Shown: positions 1-12,267 of the stretch, piece by piece | How the letters are laid out: each line of letters opens with the position of its first letter | How positions within the stretch are numbered: the stretch's first letter is position 1 | DNA from: Antennarius striatus | Lineage: Eukaryota > Chordata > Actinopteri > Lophiiformes > Antennariidae | DNA: 64,000 nt | Reading direction: 5' to 3' | NCBI RefSeq assembly: GCF_040054535.1 | Contig: NC_090782.1 | Location: 20,243,001-20,307,000 of the forward strand | The notes under the pieces: model-generated | Seen by the model: only the letters and a program-made list of their open reading frames with translations | Database searches by the model: none | What the model was told of the DNA's origin: nothing | Position numbers and translations under genes: made by a program

Positions 1-67
1 ATACAGTGTGATTTTCACAACAAGCTGCTTTGACTTACATTTTTTTTGTCTTATTTTTAAATTCCAG

Positions 68-625
68 GTCAAACGCCAACAAGTAAGCAGAACACAACAA
101 GTGAGCAACACACAAATGATCTAAAAGACAGAACATAAATGTTAAATTGCTTTTACTCTTTGTATGCCACTGGAGGTGTGATAGTTTCACCTCAGCCTCC
201 CACTAGCTCGCCCTTTCTTTAAGCTGTCCCGTCTCCTCGTGAACTTAATGGAACAAATGTCTACAAAATTTCCTGAAATGAGTAGATCCTTAGTTTGACT
301 GACGTAGAGCATGTGAAGTTTGCTTGACATGGGCCTCTGAAGGTAAACTACTTGTTGCTTGCTGACGACCCGTCAGAGTAGAAAAGTTAGTTCACAGTTA
401 CACACATAAAAGTGTGAAACTATTTGTGTTATTGCTCATTTCAGAAAATTTCTGAGCACTGTAGATTACTTGTGTTATATAGTGTGCATAGATGTACTGT
501 AGATAGTTTTAATTCACATTAAACGTTCAGTGCATAAAGTCAAGACCTGTCATTTCTGATTTGCTTGCTTTTAAATTGAACAATAAGTAGCTGCATAACA
601 TGTATTTCTTCCATTTAATATATAA

Positions 626-718
<93 letters not shown>

Positions 719-3700
719 CACACATATATACAGTATATGAACTGTGTCAATGTAATGAATATTGTTTGGCATTCAATTAAAAAATATTTTATACCTTTAT
801 TCAAATTTGCTTTTGACAAAATGAAGCTAGCTGTAAATCATCGGGCAGCCTTTTTAAGATTTTGTTCTAAAGTGAAGCTACAGTCACTTTCTGATCTTAG
901 CTGCCATCAATGCAGCAGTGATGACCCCACATCTATTAGTGATGTAGGATCGAGCTTTGTGGTGATGAGTACTGTATGGACGGATGTCTCTTTGCCTGGA
1001 CGGCAGATGTTTCAGGCCTCTTGCGTCCACACACCAAAGCAAATTACACTTTTCTTCCAGCGACCAGTCAGTCCATCACTTCTCTACCTTCACCCACTAA
1101 GACAGAAACTTCTGTCTCGCCTTCGATAACCGGCCTCAAACCTACACTCACCACACCAACCACCACCATAACCTCCTCTCCCAAACCATCTGTCTCATCT
1201 GGTAACGTATTGATCCTCCTTGGTATTATTAAGTGTTGTTTTCAGTATGATATCCTGAAAGTGTCAGGGTTAGGCAGGGAAGTATTACTCCTCAAGGATG
1301 ACCTGCAGCATGTTCTACATCTTACAGACACTGAGTAACCTTCTACCAAAATCTGACACTTACCCAGTTGTCCTAGTTGTGTGAGACTATAATAAGATTA
1401 AGGTTATCACCATTAAATATCCTTTTCTAATTTCTTTAAATGCATTTTGCAGCCACCACAAAAGCACCCCCCCCAACTTCAGAGTGTGAGTAGTCAGACC
1501 ACCAGTGGGTCCATTTTTAATCTTTCTCTCTGGATTTTCTCTAATGATTTGAATTCACTCTGATGTTTCATAATCTTGTTGATTTGTATGCAGGCTCTTA
1601 TCGTGTCGAACCCATTACGTTTGGTTTTTCGATCACCATTACAAGATCTATCCCTGGAAATTACACCATATATATTCAGAAGGATGGACAACTTGTGCGA
1701 TCGGAATCAGGTGTCATCTCAGGACCGACCGCAACAAAAGAAATTAAACACCTACAGCCCTGTACAGAATATTATCATCAAGTGGAGATTATTACCAATT
1801 CTGGCAAAATAGTAGATTGCAGTGCCACCATGAATAAACTCCAAACAAGACAACTTAGTGAGTAAAAATAATTCAACCAACTTTATTGCATCTAAGTTTC
1901 AGTCCACTTCAAAAATCAGACTTTGTAAAATTTTTGTGCATCATTTGTCTGTTTCAGGAGAAGATGAGATTACAGAAAGCAAGTGCTCAGATGGTCTTGT
2001 TTGTTACCGCAGCGACTGGGACATCAGCTCTTCATTAACAACTAACTATATTAAGGCTCAACCATGCAGTAAAGACAGAAAAATATTTTGCATCAAACCT
2101 GAATACAATGACATTTGCACCAATTTAAATCTAACCTTCACTTCAGAAGCCTGTGTGAATTCTTCCTTTACAATTACCAGACACATCGATGTTGGTACGT
2201 TTAGCAGATTTCCCCTGTATTTTGACCAGCATCTGTTGTAAACAGTACATCATTATGTTTAACCTACATGCTGTTCACTTTTGTCTGCAGAATTTTTACG
2301 TCCAGAAGACATAGCGCAGAACCCTCAAACTAAAATTCCTGCAAAAATAGAACCAAACTTACCCAAAAATTGTGCAGATCTCAACGTCACCTACACTTGT
2401 TGGGGTAGGTGGAGAGATTAATCATGAACATTAAGAATTGTTTTATGTAATGGTCAGATAAATTTTGAATGATTAAATGCACACCTTCGTAAGAAATATA
2501 AGAAATCAGAAATAATGAAAATCAGTTATAAAGTAAAGTGGACAGATCTGAATTGTGTTTTGGTTGAAGAGGAAATAAAGGCACAGATTTAATGAAGTTT
2601 TCTTTTTGAATTTGAATCTTATCTCAAAACAAAAATGTAATGTAATGTAATGAGTTTTACTTGTTGAGGACATATTATCATCTTTATGTCTCCTCAGAGA
2701 AAGGAAATCTCAGCAAACCAAAGGACGTTTCCATGTTGGAGCCCTTTATAGACTACAGCTGTATCGGTGACGTTGTCTACAAAAACAAAAGCATCACAAA
2801 CATGACTGCGGTCAACGTCAAGATTGACTGCAGTATGTCGATGTTCATTTGTCATTTTTGCATTGATAATATGTGTGTGTATAAAAGATTAACATCAATG
2901 TTCTATATCTATTCTGTGTTCCGACAGATCCTGAAATAAGGCAGACCGTTCAAACCAAGAAGACAAACACAACAGAAAACTCCTTTTGTTTTAGTTGGAG
3001 GACCGTCAGTGAGAACTGTGGAGACATGCTTTCCAACCTTCATAATCTTTCTTATAACTGCATGTGTTCCTCTGACCACAAAAATACAAATGACGGTAAG
3101 TAAAATGACAGGGATTAAATCTATTTGATTCACTTTAGGAATGTGAATACCCTGACTTGGGTGAAGATGTGACATGACATTATAAAGAAATAATATTGGG
3201 GAAGCAGATTCACATTATTGTTATGTAAAGATCAGATTAAACATTTTCTGTGCCATCAACACTGAGCTGAATCTATTTCAAAGAGACGTTTTCACTAAAC
3301 ACTTGATGGTATCTTGACTAAATCACGATGCCATAAAATGTTCAAACTTTCGTCTCTGTCATTGATTCATTCAAACATTTTATGCTGGTGCCTAATTGTC
3401 AGCAATAACAAAAGCTGAATCTATATTACAGGTAGAGCTACCCGATGGCCGGAGGGAGGCTTGTGTTGTGTCTCTGGTCTGAAGTCCTTCACCGATTATA
3501 CCTGTAAAGTCCAACCAACCTACAACAACCAGGATGTCGGCAGGTTGGGTACTGTGCGTCTGAAGACTGATGCTGGAGGTAAATGTCACAAATGGACTAA
3601 TAAGTCAGTAATTAATCTCAACTAATAACACCTTTCTAATATTTTATGGCCTGTTGCTCCAGCAACCACCGTGACTTACAAAAGCGGACTAAGCAGTCAA

Positions 3701-4305
3701 GAAGAGAAATGAATGAATGAATGAATGAATGAATGAATGAATGAATGAATGAATGAATGAATGAATGAATTTAGATAGAAATTAAAAATCATAAATTTTT
3801 GCCTCGGCCAGTTTGTATCAAAATTCACGACAAGCACAACCAACGCAAGGACACACAAATTAGTGTTAGACCGCACAACATCATCCCTGTGACTCTGTTC
3901 GCTGATGACACTGGTTCTTCTTTTCGATCTGTTGCAGAACCGGATAAACCTCCAGAGCTGAAGGTGACTCATCTGGGTAATAATGTGATTAAGGTCTATT
4001 GTGAGCCTATCAGGAATTTCAACGGACCTAAGCAGCTGTACATCGCCCATCTTTCCTATGATGGTGCTGAAATTAGCAAAAAAAACAACACATCATGTCA
4101 TTTTGAATTCGACGATCTGAGTTATTCAACATCCTACACTGTGACTGTACGTATCCTCCTAATTTTTGGTCTCACAAGATTATTCTGATTTTATTTAGCA
4201 TCTTCACACAAATGCAAACCGATATTCTGTTTTTCCAGGTGAAAACTTTTAATGGGAAGCGTCTAAGCATGGCCACGATGACAAACGCTACCACTTCATG
4301 TACGT

Positions 4306-4367
<62 letters not shown>

Positions 4368-7300
4368 CATTTCTCTGCATGTGATGGTTAATGGGAAGGC
4401 TGCAACTTTGAAATAATTTCTCTGTGATTTTACAGACAACGATAAAGCTCTGATTGGGGTTCTGGTCTTCCTCATCATCCTCACATGTGTGGCTCTGCTG
4501 TTCGTCACCTACAGGATTTACGTCCTAAAGCGCAGAATGACCCAGTAAAGATCATTCAACATATTTTCATCCTCATTTTGACTCAATTGCTTTATTTGTG
4601 TGATTGTTTTAGTATGTGCAAACATACTTTATGATTTTATTTTTCTCAACATAAATTTCACGTGATTTGAAGCCAAAATGATCTTTTCTTGCAGTGGCAT
4701 GAATGAACATATGATGCTGATTCCAGGAACAAGTGAGTAGAATTAGATTTTAAGTTTTTTCCTGGGTTCGCTATCAATAAGAACATTTAAGTAATTCATT
4801 CACATGTAGCAGCTACTGATTTCCGATGAGTGACAGTCAGATTCACAGGATCTATTCCTTTTGTTTCCTATCATGAGGCATATCTGAGGAGAAATCACTC
4901 AACAACTCCAATACAAATATTCCCTCTGCTCTCCTACTGAATCGTTCTGTTTGCTGTTGCAGCCAACGAAAACAACCTGTTGACTCTTGAGCCGATTGCA
5001 GCAGAAGTCCTGCTGGAAACATACAAGAGGAAGCTCGCTGATGAAGGACGACTTTTCTTGGATGAGTTTCAGGTCATTTTAATATCTTTTTTCAGGAATG
5101 TTCCTTTGGTGTAGTTCTTTTTGAAGTTGGACCAAGTAGGTTGGATGTGCGTATTGTGGTCTCAAAACAATTTCTCTTTATTGGTCTTTTCCATTTACAT
5201 TTTTTCTTCTGTTTTCAGAGCATCCCAAAAATATTCTTCAGGTACAGCATGAAAGAAGCCAAAAAGCCCTGCAACGCCCCCAAGAACCGCTACATGGACA
5301 TCCTGCCATGTGAGTCTGTCCAACAACGCTGAGTGGATTTTACTCAATTTTTTTATCATCCATCCATCCATTTTCTTCCGCTGAGTTTATAAAATACTTT
5401 TTGAACAGGAGTGTCTGAATTCAAAATTCAAATCACTTTCAAATCAACGTGAGATTTTTAATTTCTATGTCTATTACACTTGTATCTTATTACTTCTTCT
5501 GTCTTGAGCCAGTTGATTATAACCGCGTGCTGCTGACAACTGGAAATGGAGACACAGGATGCGACTACATCAATGCCAGCTTCATTGACGTATGCAAAAC
5601 GCTTGTTTGTACTGCAGCTATCAGAATAAACCAACATGTGAACTTTTTCTGACACATCTTGGTGAACAGAATTTCATTTCCTGCTACAGGGTTATAAGGA
5701 ATCCAAGAAGTACATTGCAACTCAAGGTAAGCTAATTTTCTGTGTGGTTACCACTAGGTGTGTGTGGGTGTTTGTACAGTGTATGTACTATATGGTGTGT
5801 GTTGTAGGGCCTAAAGAAGAGACGGTGAGTGACTTCTGGAGGATGATCTGGGAGCAACAGTCTTCTATCATCGTCATGGTAACACGCCTTGAAGAGGGAA
5901 ACAGGGTGAGAACAGCAGCTTGAACTTTTTGATGGTGACACTGATAAAGAGACATTAACAGTAAAACATCTGCATCATAGCCACTCATATAAATACTGCA
6001 CAGTATCAGATATCAACCAGACCATTAATCACACACTTGGATCTTCGTATTGTCTCCATAAAATATATTTTCTCCTAGCCCTCACTCTTCCTGGTGGGTT
6101 AGCAGGTCGATTATCACATGTATCATATGCATATCTAGCATTTGGGATACTGTGCTTAGTCTAATGCTGCTGCTTTGTTGCCCATTTGCAGAATTTGCCG
6201 GTTGCTCTTTCTCAAATCTCTGTTGTGTCACAGGTCAAGTGTGTGCAGTACTGGCCGGAAGAGGTCAAAGATACAAAGAACTTTGAGGAGTTTATAGTGA
6301 AGCTGACCTCAGAGGACCACTGTCCGGATTACACCATTCGCCATCTCAGTCTGAATAATGTGAGAATAAAATATGATAATACAGTATATGGCATCCACAG
6401 AGTCTTGGTTTTTAACCTCCAACTCTTCTATTTTAGTAAATAGCTATTTCATTACTGTACGATGAAACTGGTGGAAAATTTTTCATTGTTTTACTTTGCC
6501 ACTGATACTACTCTGTGTATGTGTTTTGTTGGGGGGGTTTTTGTTTTGTTTTTTATGTGTGTCTACAGAAGAGGGAGAAGAACTCGGAGCGGGAGGTGAC
6601 CCACATCCAGTTCATGAGCTGGCCAGATCATGGCATCCCAGAGGAGGCACATCTCCTCCTGAAACTGAGGCGGCGCGTCAATGCGTTCAAGAATTTCTTC
6701 AGTGGCCCCATCGTCATTCACTGCAGGTTATTACATCCATTCACACAAAAAAACTGATTTCGCATTGTTTCCATACCTTTTTCCAGTCTTCATCCAGGCA
6801 TGCAAAACCTAAAAATACATTGCCTGCTAATTTCCTGAGTATTTAGTGCACTGCAGACTAAACATGTACTGCATATTTTGTACTGATTCCATACTGAATA
6901 CCTACGCATTGTAATGACTACAAAGTTTGAACTATCATAATCTTAATTCTACTCTAAATATCACCCCCTACAACACAATTTGTTTATCACTGATGGACGT
7001 AGACATACACTGTTGAATTGGTTTAACCGTGCACCATAAACACACATGAATATCATACCAACTCAAATTTTTTATGGTGTCTATAATTAATAAAAGGATA
7101 AATAAAAACAGATCAAATGATATCAGTGGGTATGAAGCGACTCCCTCACATCACCTGACGTCTGTACTGACATAGTGTTATGATCTGACGTAGCGCCGGA
7201 GTCGGCCGAACAGGGACCTACATTGGCATCGATGCCATGATGGAGGGTCTGGAGGCAGAGGGCAAAGTCGACATCTACGGCTACGTGGTCAGACTCCGCA

Positions 7301-10300
7301 GACAGAGATCTCTCATGGTTCAAGTGGAGGTAAAATATTCATTTAGATCCGACTCAACAGAATGTACGTATAGAAACCCAGTGTGAGATGATCACTCAAT
7401 GTCGACTCATCACAAGAGATTAGACCTAAAGTTTTATTCTCTGTAGTCATCAGTTTTGATGCAGTTCAGTTTACACAAGCTGTGCTCTCATGAATGACTC
7501 TGGTATGGATTTATGGCTTCATTGAAATTTTTTGTTGCATTCCCAAACTCTATTTTATGAGTTTCTTAGCGTGGAAACGTTTTTCTTCACACAGTCCCAG
7601 TACATCCTGATTCACCAGGCGCTGCTGGAGCACAATCAGTTTGGAGAGACCGAGATCGCTTTGCCGGAGCTCCACAGTACATTGAACATGCTCAGAGAGA
7701 ACTCTGGCAATGAACCCACCTTATTAGAGGATGAGTTTGAGGTACGCACAGAACATTATGTCTCTGTTTATAATAAAATGACTGCAGCGTGCAATATGTG
7801 GCAAAGAAACCCACAAATATTAAAGGAGATTACTATAGAAATCGTAACAATTTTGTGACAGATCTTAATGTCGATATAAATGATCTTATACATATATCAT
7901 CTATCGATATTTCCATTCAGAGACTCCCCACCTTTAAAAACTGGAGGACTTGCAAAACTGGAACCAGAGAAGAAAACGAGAAAAAGAATCGCACTCCGTC
8001 AGTCGTTCCATGTGAGTAGCAGCTCAACATAGGGTCAGGTCGCACTTTACCCTAAAGTCTCGAACCATAGCATATCAGGGTGTGTGCAGCATGCACACTG
8101 TGCATATTCATCTATGTCCGAGTACATGTAAGCAATTTTCATCCTCAGATGACTACAACCGAGTGATGCTGAAGATGGGTGAAGGACACAGTCGTGACAG
8201 CAATGAGGAGGGTGAGGAAGAGTCATCGGATGAGGAGGATGAGGAGCCCACCAAGTACATCAATGCTTCATACATAAATGTATGTTATTTTACTGACCCC
8301 CCCCCCCCCGGAAACCAGAACAGGGACAGCGTTTATTGTAAATGAAACACGATGAACTGTGTTTCTCCTGTTGTAGTAGTCGTCGTCTCATTAACTCTGA
8401 ATGAATGCACATCTTTTATGCAACACAAGTGTAATTACATTCATCTCATTCAATTTGTTTGGACTGTGTACAACAATACAAGGATGTGTTTTCCTGCCCA
8501 CACAGGGTTACTGGGGCCCGTGCACCTTCATCACAGCACAGACTCCACTTCCAGACACTGTGGCTGATTTCTGGTCGATGGTGTACCAGAAGAGACCATC
8601 TGCTATCGTCATGCTCTCCGATTACAAGGAGGAGGATAAGGTATCTTAAATACGGAGTGTGTATGTAGTTGTGTGTGCATAGAAGATCCCTGATATGTGT
8701 TCTCTGTATGTGATATTTTTTAAACACACTTACCTTTGCCGTGTTTTCCCAGGGGTCTGTCTACTGGGATGAGAAGACCCTGGAGGACTTTCAGGTGGAG
8801 GTGTCGAGCACGGATACCACCCCGACCTTCATCAGACGCAACATGCTGATCCGTCATGTAAAGGTAAGACAATAGTAACCCATTCTGTATCAACCCCCCC
8901 CCCTCATTTCAACCTCACAAGTATATTTACCTCAACAGAGGAAAGAGAGTCGGCCAGTAACGCACTTCCAGTTCTTGAAGTGGGAGAACAGGGAGGTCCC
9001 AGAGAAACCTCAAGATCTGACAGACATGATTAAGGTCATCAAGCACAGCTTTGGAAGCGGCAAATCATGGAGCGGCGAGTCCGTCGTGGTCCACTGCAAG
9101 TAAGGCAACCCACCGAAAATGTCTCATGGGGGTCGTGTTGCATATGACCACAGTGCTTCCATTTATTTCACAAGGAAAAGTCAAAGGCTGAATCTCAGGC
9201 AAGGAAAAATCGTCTGATGTTATTTCTATGCTTCCTGATGGATTCTCCTGATTTATTTGTCTCATAATTGGAACATGACAAAGTGTCCCATTCCCACAGG
9301 ATCTGCTGTTTCTACTCGAGTTGTGTTTATAAAACTCAAATCCAATACGAGTGTGATGTGCCTCCAGAAAAAAGTGAACAGGAGAGCATAGGACCCTGAG
9401 GACACTTCCAATAATCTGTTAGTTTAAACATTATTGGGCCCATATTTCTCAAGCATGTATATATTACACCAGGACTGGTCTGAAGAGCCAATGGAAAGGA
9501 AATTGAAAATGTCTTGCCTGAGTTTGACAAAGGTATAAAATGTGAATGTTAAGAAAAACATTTATGAGCTGCTCTCCAGAGATCACATGTACAGTATATG
9601 AAAGAATAATATACCGGTACTAGTTTAAAAAAGGTGGAATGGAACCATGTGAACCGTGTGGTTCTTTTTTTTTTTTTTTGATGGAAATAAAAAGAAAACC
9701 AAAATGAAGCTGCTATTAAATTCTTCTATTTGTAATGCAGAAACTCAAAAGTCAGTAGAAATAAACTTTACATACTAGGATATGTTGTTTTTATGGCAAA
9801 AGTGAATTTGTGTAACCGTATCCATTTTATTTGTGTGTTCTCCACTTCCTCAGTGACGGCTCGTCCCGTTCGGGGGTTTTCTGTGCTCTGTGGAACCTGC
9901 TGGACAGCGCCGACACTGAGAAGCTGGTGGATGTCTTCCAAGTGGCCAAAACTCTACGCAAGGAGAGACATGGCATGATCTCCAGCCTGGTAAGAAAGGA
10001 ATCTGCAGGGTGTGATTTGTTGGGGGGGATCAACCCCCCCGCTCCGTTTTTTACATCCCTGAGCACCAGCTATCCCAGTACACCCATTCCTGTACATCAT
10101 TTGTCTCGTACTGGGAGACAACCCATCAATAATTAAAGAAATATGAAATAACATGAAAGCTGTGACAAAGTTGTATTGTTTCCCAAAACGCTGCTAATAA
10201 CGGGCCAACAGGTGAGCCAAAAAGGCCACATGAAGTCCGACACCAGAGTAAACTATTCACTTGTTCTTGAATTTTTATTATTTTTATTATTTTATTATTT

Positions 10301-11244
10301 ATAGTTATTTTGACACGACGTGTGAAATTTTAATATATGAGGTGTTAATGTTACGTTTTACAGACCGTTTGCATTACGCTAAATCCTCTTGCCATGTTTT
10401 CATGATCGGCCTTTATCCATGGTTCAGAAGCTTAATTAGGGCAGCTTCATTATCTTCATCTTCCACATCGCGCCTGGAACAGAAAATTAAATGTTTCGTG
10501 CCTTTTTAAGTTTGTGTTAAATATGAATGTTCAACTGTTCTGAATATACAATCATAGGACCTACCACTAACCTAAAAAGGAGTTAGGCTCTTTCATTGCT
10601 TGTTTTTTCATGTGTAACCCCCCCTCAGCCCTCAGTTTTTTTGACAAATTGCACCCTAGGAATTCAGAACATTAACACCCAGTAGCATAAACATAATTCT
10701 CAATCAGTCATAGCGGTCATGTTTTCTGCACGTACTATCAAGCATGTGCTTCTATGTCTGCTGTTGTCATTTTCACAGACATATAATTTAAAATTGTGTG
10801 CTAAGGTACTTCCATCACCAACACTGCTATAGGAAACCTCTACCATTCAGATAGTTGATGAAGATCAGATATTTATACAGTGTGTTAGTGTACAACAGTT
10901 GTGTTTGTCTGCTCTATGGCGCATTCAACCTAATTCATCATTTTAAGTGTTGTTCCTCTGTGTTGTTCCTCCATCAGGAGCAATACCAGTTCTTGTATGA
11001 TGCACTGGAGGGCGTCTACCCTCTGCAGAATGGGGAAGTGAAAGCAGTGCCTGCTTCTGCAGAAGACTCGCTCCACATTGTCGATGAAACCGCAGTAGCA
11101 GACCAGCCAGCTAGCACTACCAGCAACGACCAGCAGGAGGCAGCTCCCCGTGAAGCTGGAGGGAAGGCAGAAAATAAGGAGCCAGAAGAAGACTCTGAGA
11201 CTACATCACCAGAGGACAGCACTGGTCCCACTGCGGAGGACTGA
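68..11244 (+). CDS. ptprc: ptprc (CD45), receptor-type tyrosine phosphatase C, 5'-partial
   Basis: CD45 is the abundant leukocyte membrane phosphatase that dephosphorylates Src-family kinases in antigen-receptor signalling. Coding exons read from GT/AG borders with continuous phase: 68-82, 1061-1201, 1453-1485, 1594-1857, 1958-2194, 2291-2404, 2698-2832, 2928-3095, 3432-3578, 3938-4146, 4239-4299, 4436-4544, 4695-4732, 4963-5072, 5219-5309, 5513-5589, 5690-5726, 5808-5905, 6234-6359, 6569-6726, 7194-7329, 7595-7741, 7921-8011, 8149-8279, 8506-8640, 8753-8863, 8939-9099, 9854-9989, 10978-11244 (TGA). About 1226 residues are visible. The order is Ser/Thr-rich segment, Cys-rich fibronectin-III ectodomain, one membrane helix, active phosphatase domain D1, acidic-insert domain D2 and acidic tail. 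The intracellular half matches mammalian CD45 closely, including the juxtamembrane LLETYKRK segment and the acidic D2 insert, which separates it from other receptor phosphatases. Signal peptide and first exons lie upstream of the window. The 15-bp exon at 68-82 is the least certain. Confidence 0.96.
83..1060. other. ptprc intron, no further exon recognised
   Basis: This 978-bp intron holds the TG microsatellite at 631-713. CD45 orthologs often have several short Ser/Thr exons here. I looked for another phase-1 exon bounded by AG and GT that encodes such residues and did not find a convincing one. Confidence 0.6.
631..713. repeat. (TG)n microsatellite, 83 bp
   Basis: An uninterrupted TG run lies in the ptprc intron between the candidate microexon at 68-82 and the exon at 1061, flanked by short ATATA stretches. 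Every long frame through it (Val-Cys or Thr-His repeats) is an artefact. Confidence 0.98.
3708..3770. repeat. (AATG)n microsatellite, about 15.8 units
   Basis: A perfect tetranucleotide array lies in the ptprc intron between the exons at 3432-3578 and 3938-4146. Confidence 0.97.
4310..4364. repeat. (CA)n microsatellite directly after a ptprc 5' splice site
   Basis: A perfect 55-bp CA run in the sense orientation starts 10 nt after the exon ending at 4299 (donor GTACGT). Such position-specific CA repeats can act as hnRNP L-dependent splicing elements. Confidence 0.97.
4436..5072 (+). other. ptprc: ptprc transmembrane helix and juxtamembrane exons
   Basis: Exon 4436-4544 encodes a hydrophobic span ([20 protein letters not shown]) followed by basic residues (YRIYVLKRR), which sets type I topology with a cytosolic C-terminus. 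Exon 4695-4732 is a 38-bp linker. Exon 4963-5072 encodes the juxtamembrane helix-turn-helix segment with [20 protein letters not shown], near identical to mammalian CD45. Phases join cleanly across all three. Confidence 0.95.
5219..7741 (+). other. ptprc: ptprc D1, catalytically competent tyrosine phosphatase domain
   Basis: Ten exons encode the first phosphatase domain (about residues 594-883 of the visible protein). All hallmark motifs are present: the KNRY phosphotyrosine-recognition loop (5219-5309), [16 protein letters not shown], the WPDHG loop with the general-acid Asp (6569-6726), the [11 protein letters not shown]-loop split across the 6726/7194 junction with nucleophilic Cys and binding Arg, and the Q-loop [11 protein letters not shown] across 7329/7595. 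The residue before DYNRV is Phe, encoded across the 5309/5513 junction, where mammals have Tyr. Established family knowledge predicts full activity. Confidence 0.96.
7921..9989 (+). other. ptprc: ptprc D2, degenerate membrane-distal phosphatase domain
   Basis: Six exons encode the second phosphatase-like domain. Exon 8149-8279 carries the CD45-specific acidic insert ([15 protein letters not shown]) after DYNRV. The WPD loop is lost: the matching position reads [10 protein letters not shown] in exon 8939-9099. The P-loop, split across 9099/9854, reads VHCNDGSSRSG, so it keeps both the Cys and an Arg at the Cys-X5-Arg spacing, unlike mammalian CD45 D2, where I recall Gln at that position. With the general-acid Asp missing, the domain is probably inactive or weak and serves in folding, substrate recruitment or regulation. 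Confidence 0.93.
10978..11244 (+). other. ptprc: ptprc last coding exon and acidic C-terminal tail
   Basis: The exon begins [19 protein letters not shown], the end of D2 as in mammalian CD45, then runs into a low-complexity Ala/Glu/Ser/Thr tail ending in AED before TGA at 11242-11244. Low-complexity acidic tails are usual in CD45 and vary between species. A (GGT)n/(GGAT)n run follows directly at 11246-11275. Confidence 0.93.
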
Positions 11245-11449
11245 GGGTGGTGGTGGTGGTGGATGGATGGATGGGTGTTTTAATTTGGAAGAGAAATGCT
11301 TCAGCTAAATGCGTTCTTTTAAAATACTTCCTGAATGTATGAACATTTTAAAGTTATAAAACAGTTTCGATTTGTTTATTTAAAAAAAGATTTTAAAAAT
11401 TTTTTAAGTCCATTTCCAAAATGAAAACTATGAAAATAACTAAGGAAAT

Positions 11450-11455
11450 AATAAA
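11450..11455 (+). promoter_or_regulatory. candidate ptprc poly(A) signal AATAAA
   Basis: AATAAA lies about 205 bp after the ptprc stop in AT-rich DNA. Another AATAAA sits near 11731, so the true 3' end is uncertain. Confidence 0.45.
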
Positions 11456-12267
11456 ATACTTCTATTTAAATATTTTACCACTGTTATCAAAGTTTACTAA
11501 ATGCTGTTATCAAACTTAAGCTCGTTTGATTGACTGTACAGTAAGAGATGTCTATGAACTTAATTGTAATTTTAATACAACACAATGTTGTTTCATAACC
11601 CTTTATACATAGTTTATATATTAACTTTCTCACTAAATTAATAGATGCGCTATTCTACATTTATGTATACTGTAGTCTAAATAATTTAGTCATTAATTTC
11701 CAAATTTATGCGACACGGTGACATTTCACTAAAATAAACATGAAATAAATGTAAGTTTTTATCAGTGGTGTGAACTCCTAAACAGCCACCACTAGAGTTC
11801 CCTTCAGCACCAAATTACTTAATAATTCCAGGTATTTTTGCGGAGCAATAAATGAATATCAGGGAAGCAGTCTCTGAAAAGCAGCGTTCAAGATCAGGAA
11901 ACCCATCCTTTCTAAATAAATACATATACAGTAACGCAGAAAAACAGATGTCAAGCTGCTGAAAAGCAAGTATAATTGACTTCTGAACATTTTAAATCAA
12001 CAGTTTATGGGATTCTGGTTAAAGGCAGTCACAAACAGTAAATAAATTAAGACACACAAGATGTAAGATGAACAATTTCCACTCATTCAAGACGATCGAA
12101 TGAACCAACAATTAATGAGTCTCAATGCAGACTGTTTCTCTGATCATAACTGCATCTTTAAAGGACTCAGTGACCACTGTCTTACAGTTTCTGTTGCATC
12201 TTTAAACTTCTTTTACAGAAAAAAGTACACTCTATGAAAGGGTTATCTTTGGAAAAGAAATTCTTTT

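Larger units (their letters stand above)
68..4299 (+). other. ptprc: ptprc ectodomain exons (mucin-like segment plus fibronectin-III-like domains)
   Basis: The first three exons encode a Ser/Thr/Pro-rich stretch (for example [15 protein letters not shown]), a probable O-glycosylated mucin-like region that is alternatively spliced in CD45. Exons from 1594 to 4299 encode a Cys-rich extracellular region with many N-X-S/T sites, the usual layout of the CD45 Cys-rich and fibronectin-III domains. The exon at 3938-4146 aligns with the membrane-proximal domain of mammalian CD45 ([17 protein letters not shown]). All exons from 68 to 3578 begin and end in phase 1, so any can be skipped without a frameshift. 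Ectodomain sequence is poorly conserved in this family, so individual domain borders are inferred. Confidence 0.85.

Noticed and set aside
527..1129. Open frames of Val-Cys or Thr-His repeats over the TG array (likewise at 4172-4508, 36582-36996, 38278-38558, 40175-40598, 56221-56559, 58613-58831 and 62543-62909)
   Set aside because: They are the translation of CA/TG microsatellites in introns, with no splice or homology support.
10022..10040. Seven-G / seven-C inverted pair after the ptprc exon ending at 9989
   Set aside because: A short homopolymer pair in an intron; too simple to claim as a functional hairpin or terminator.
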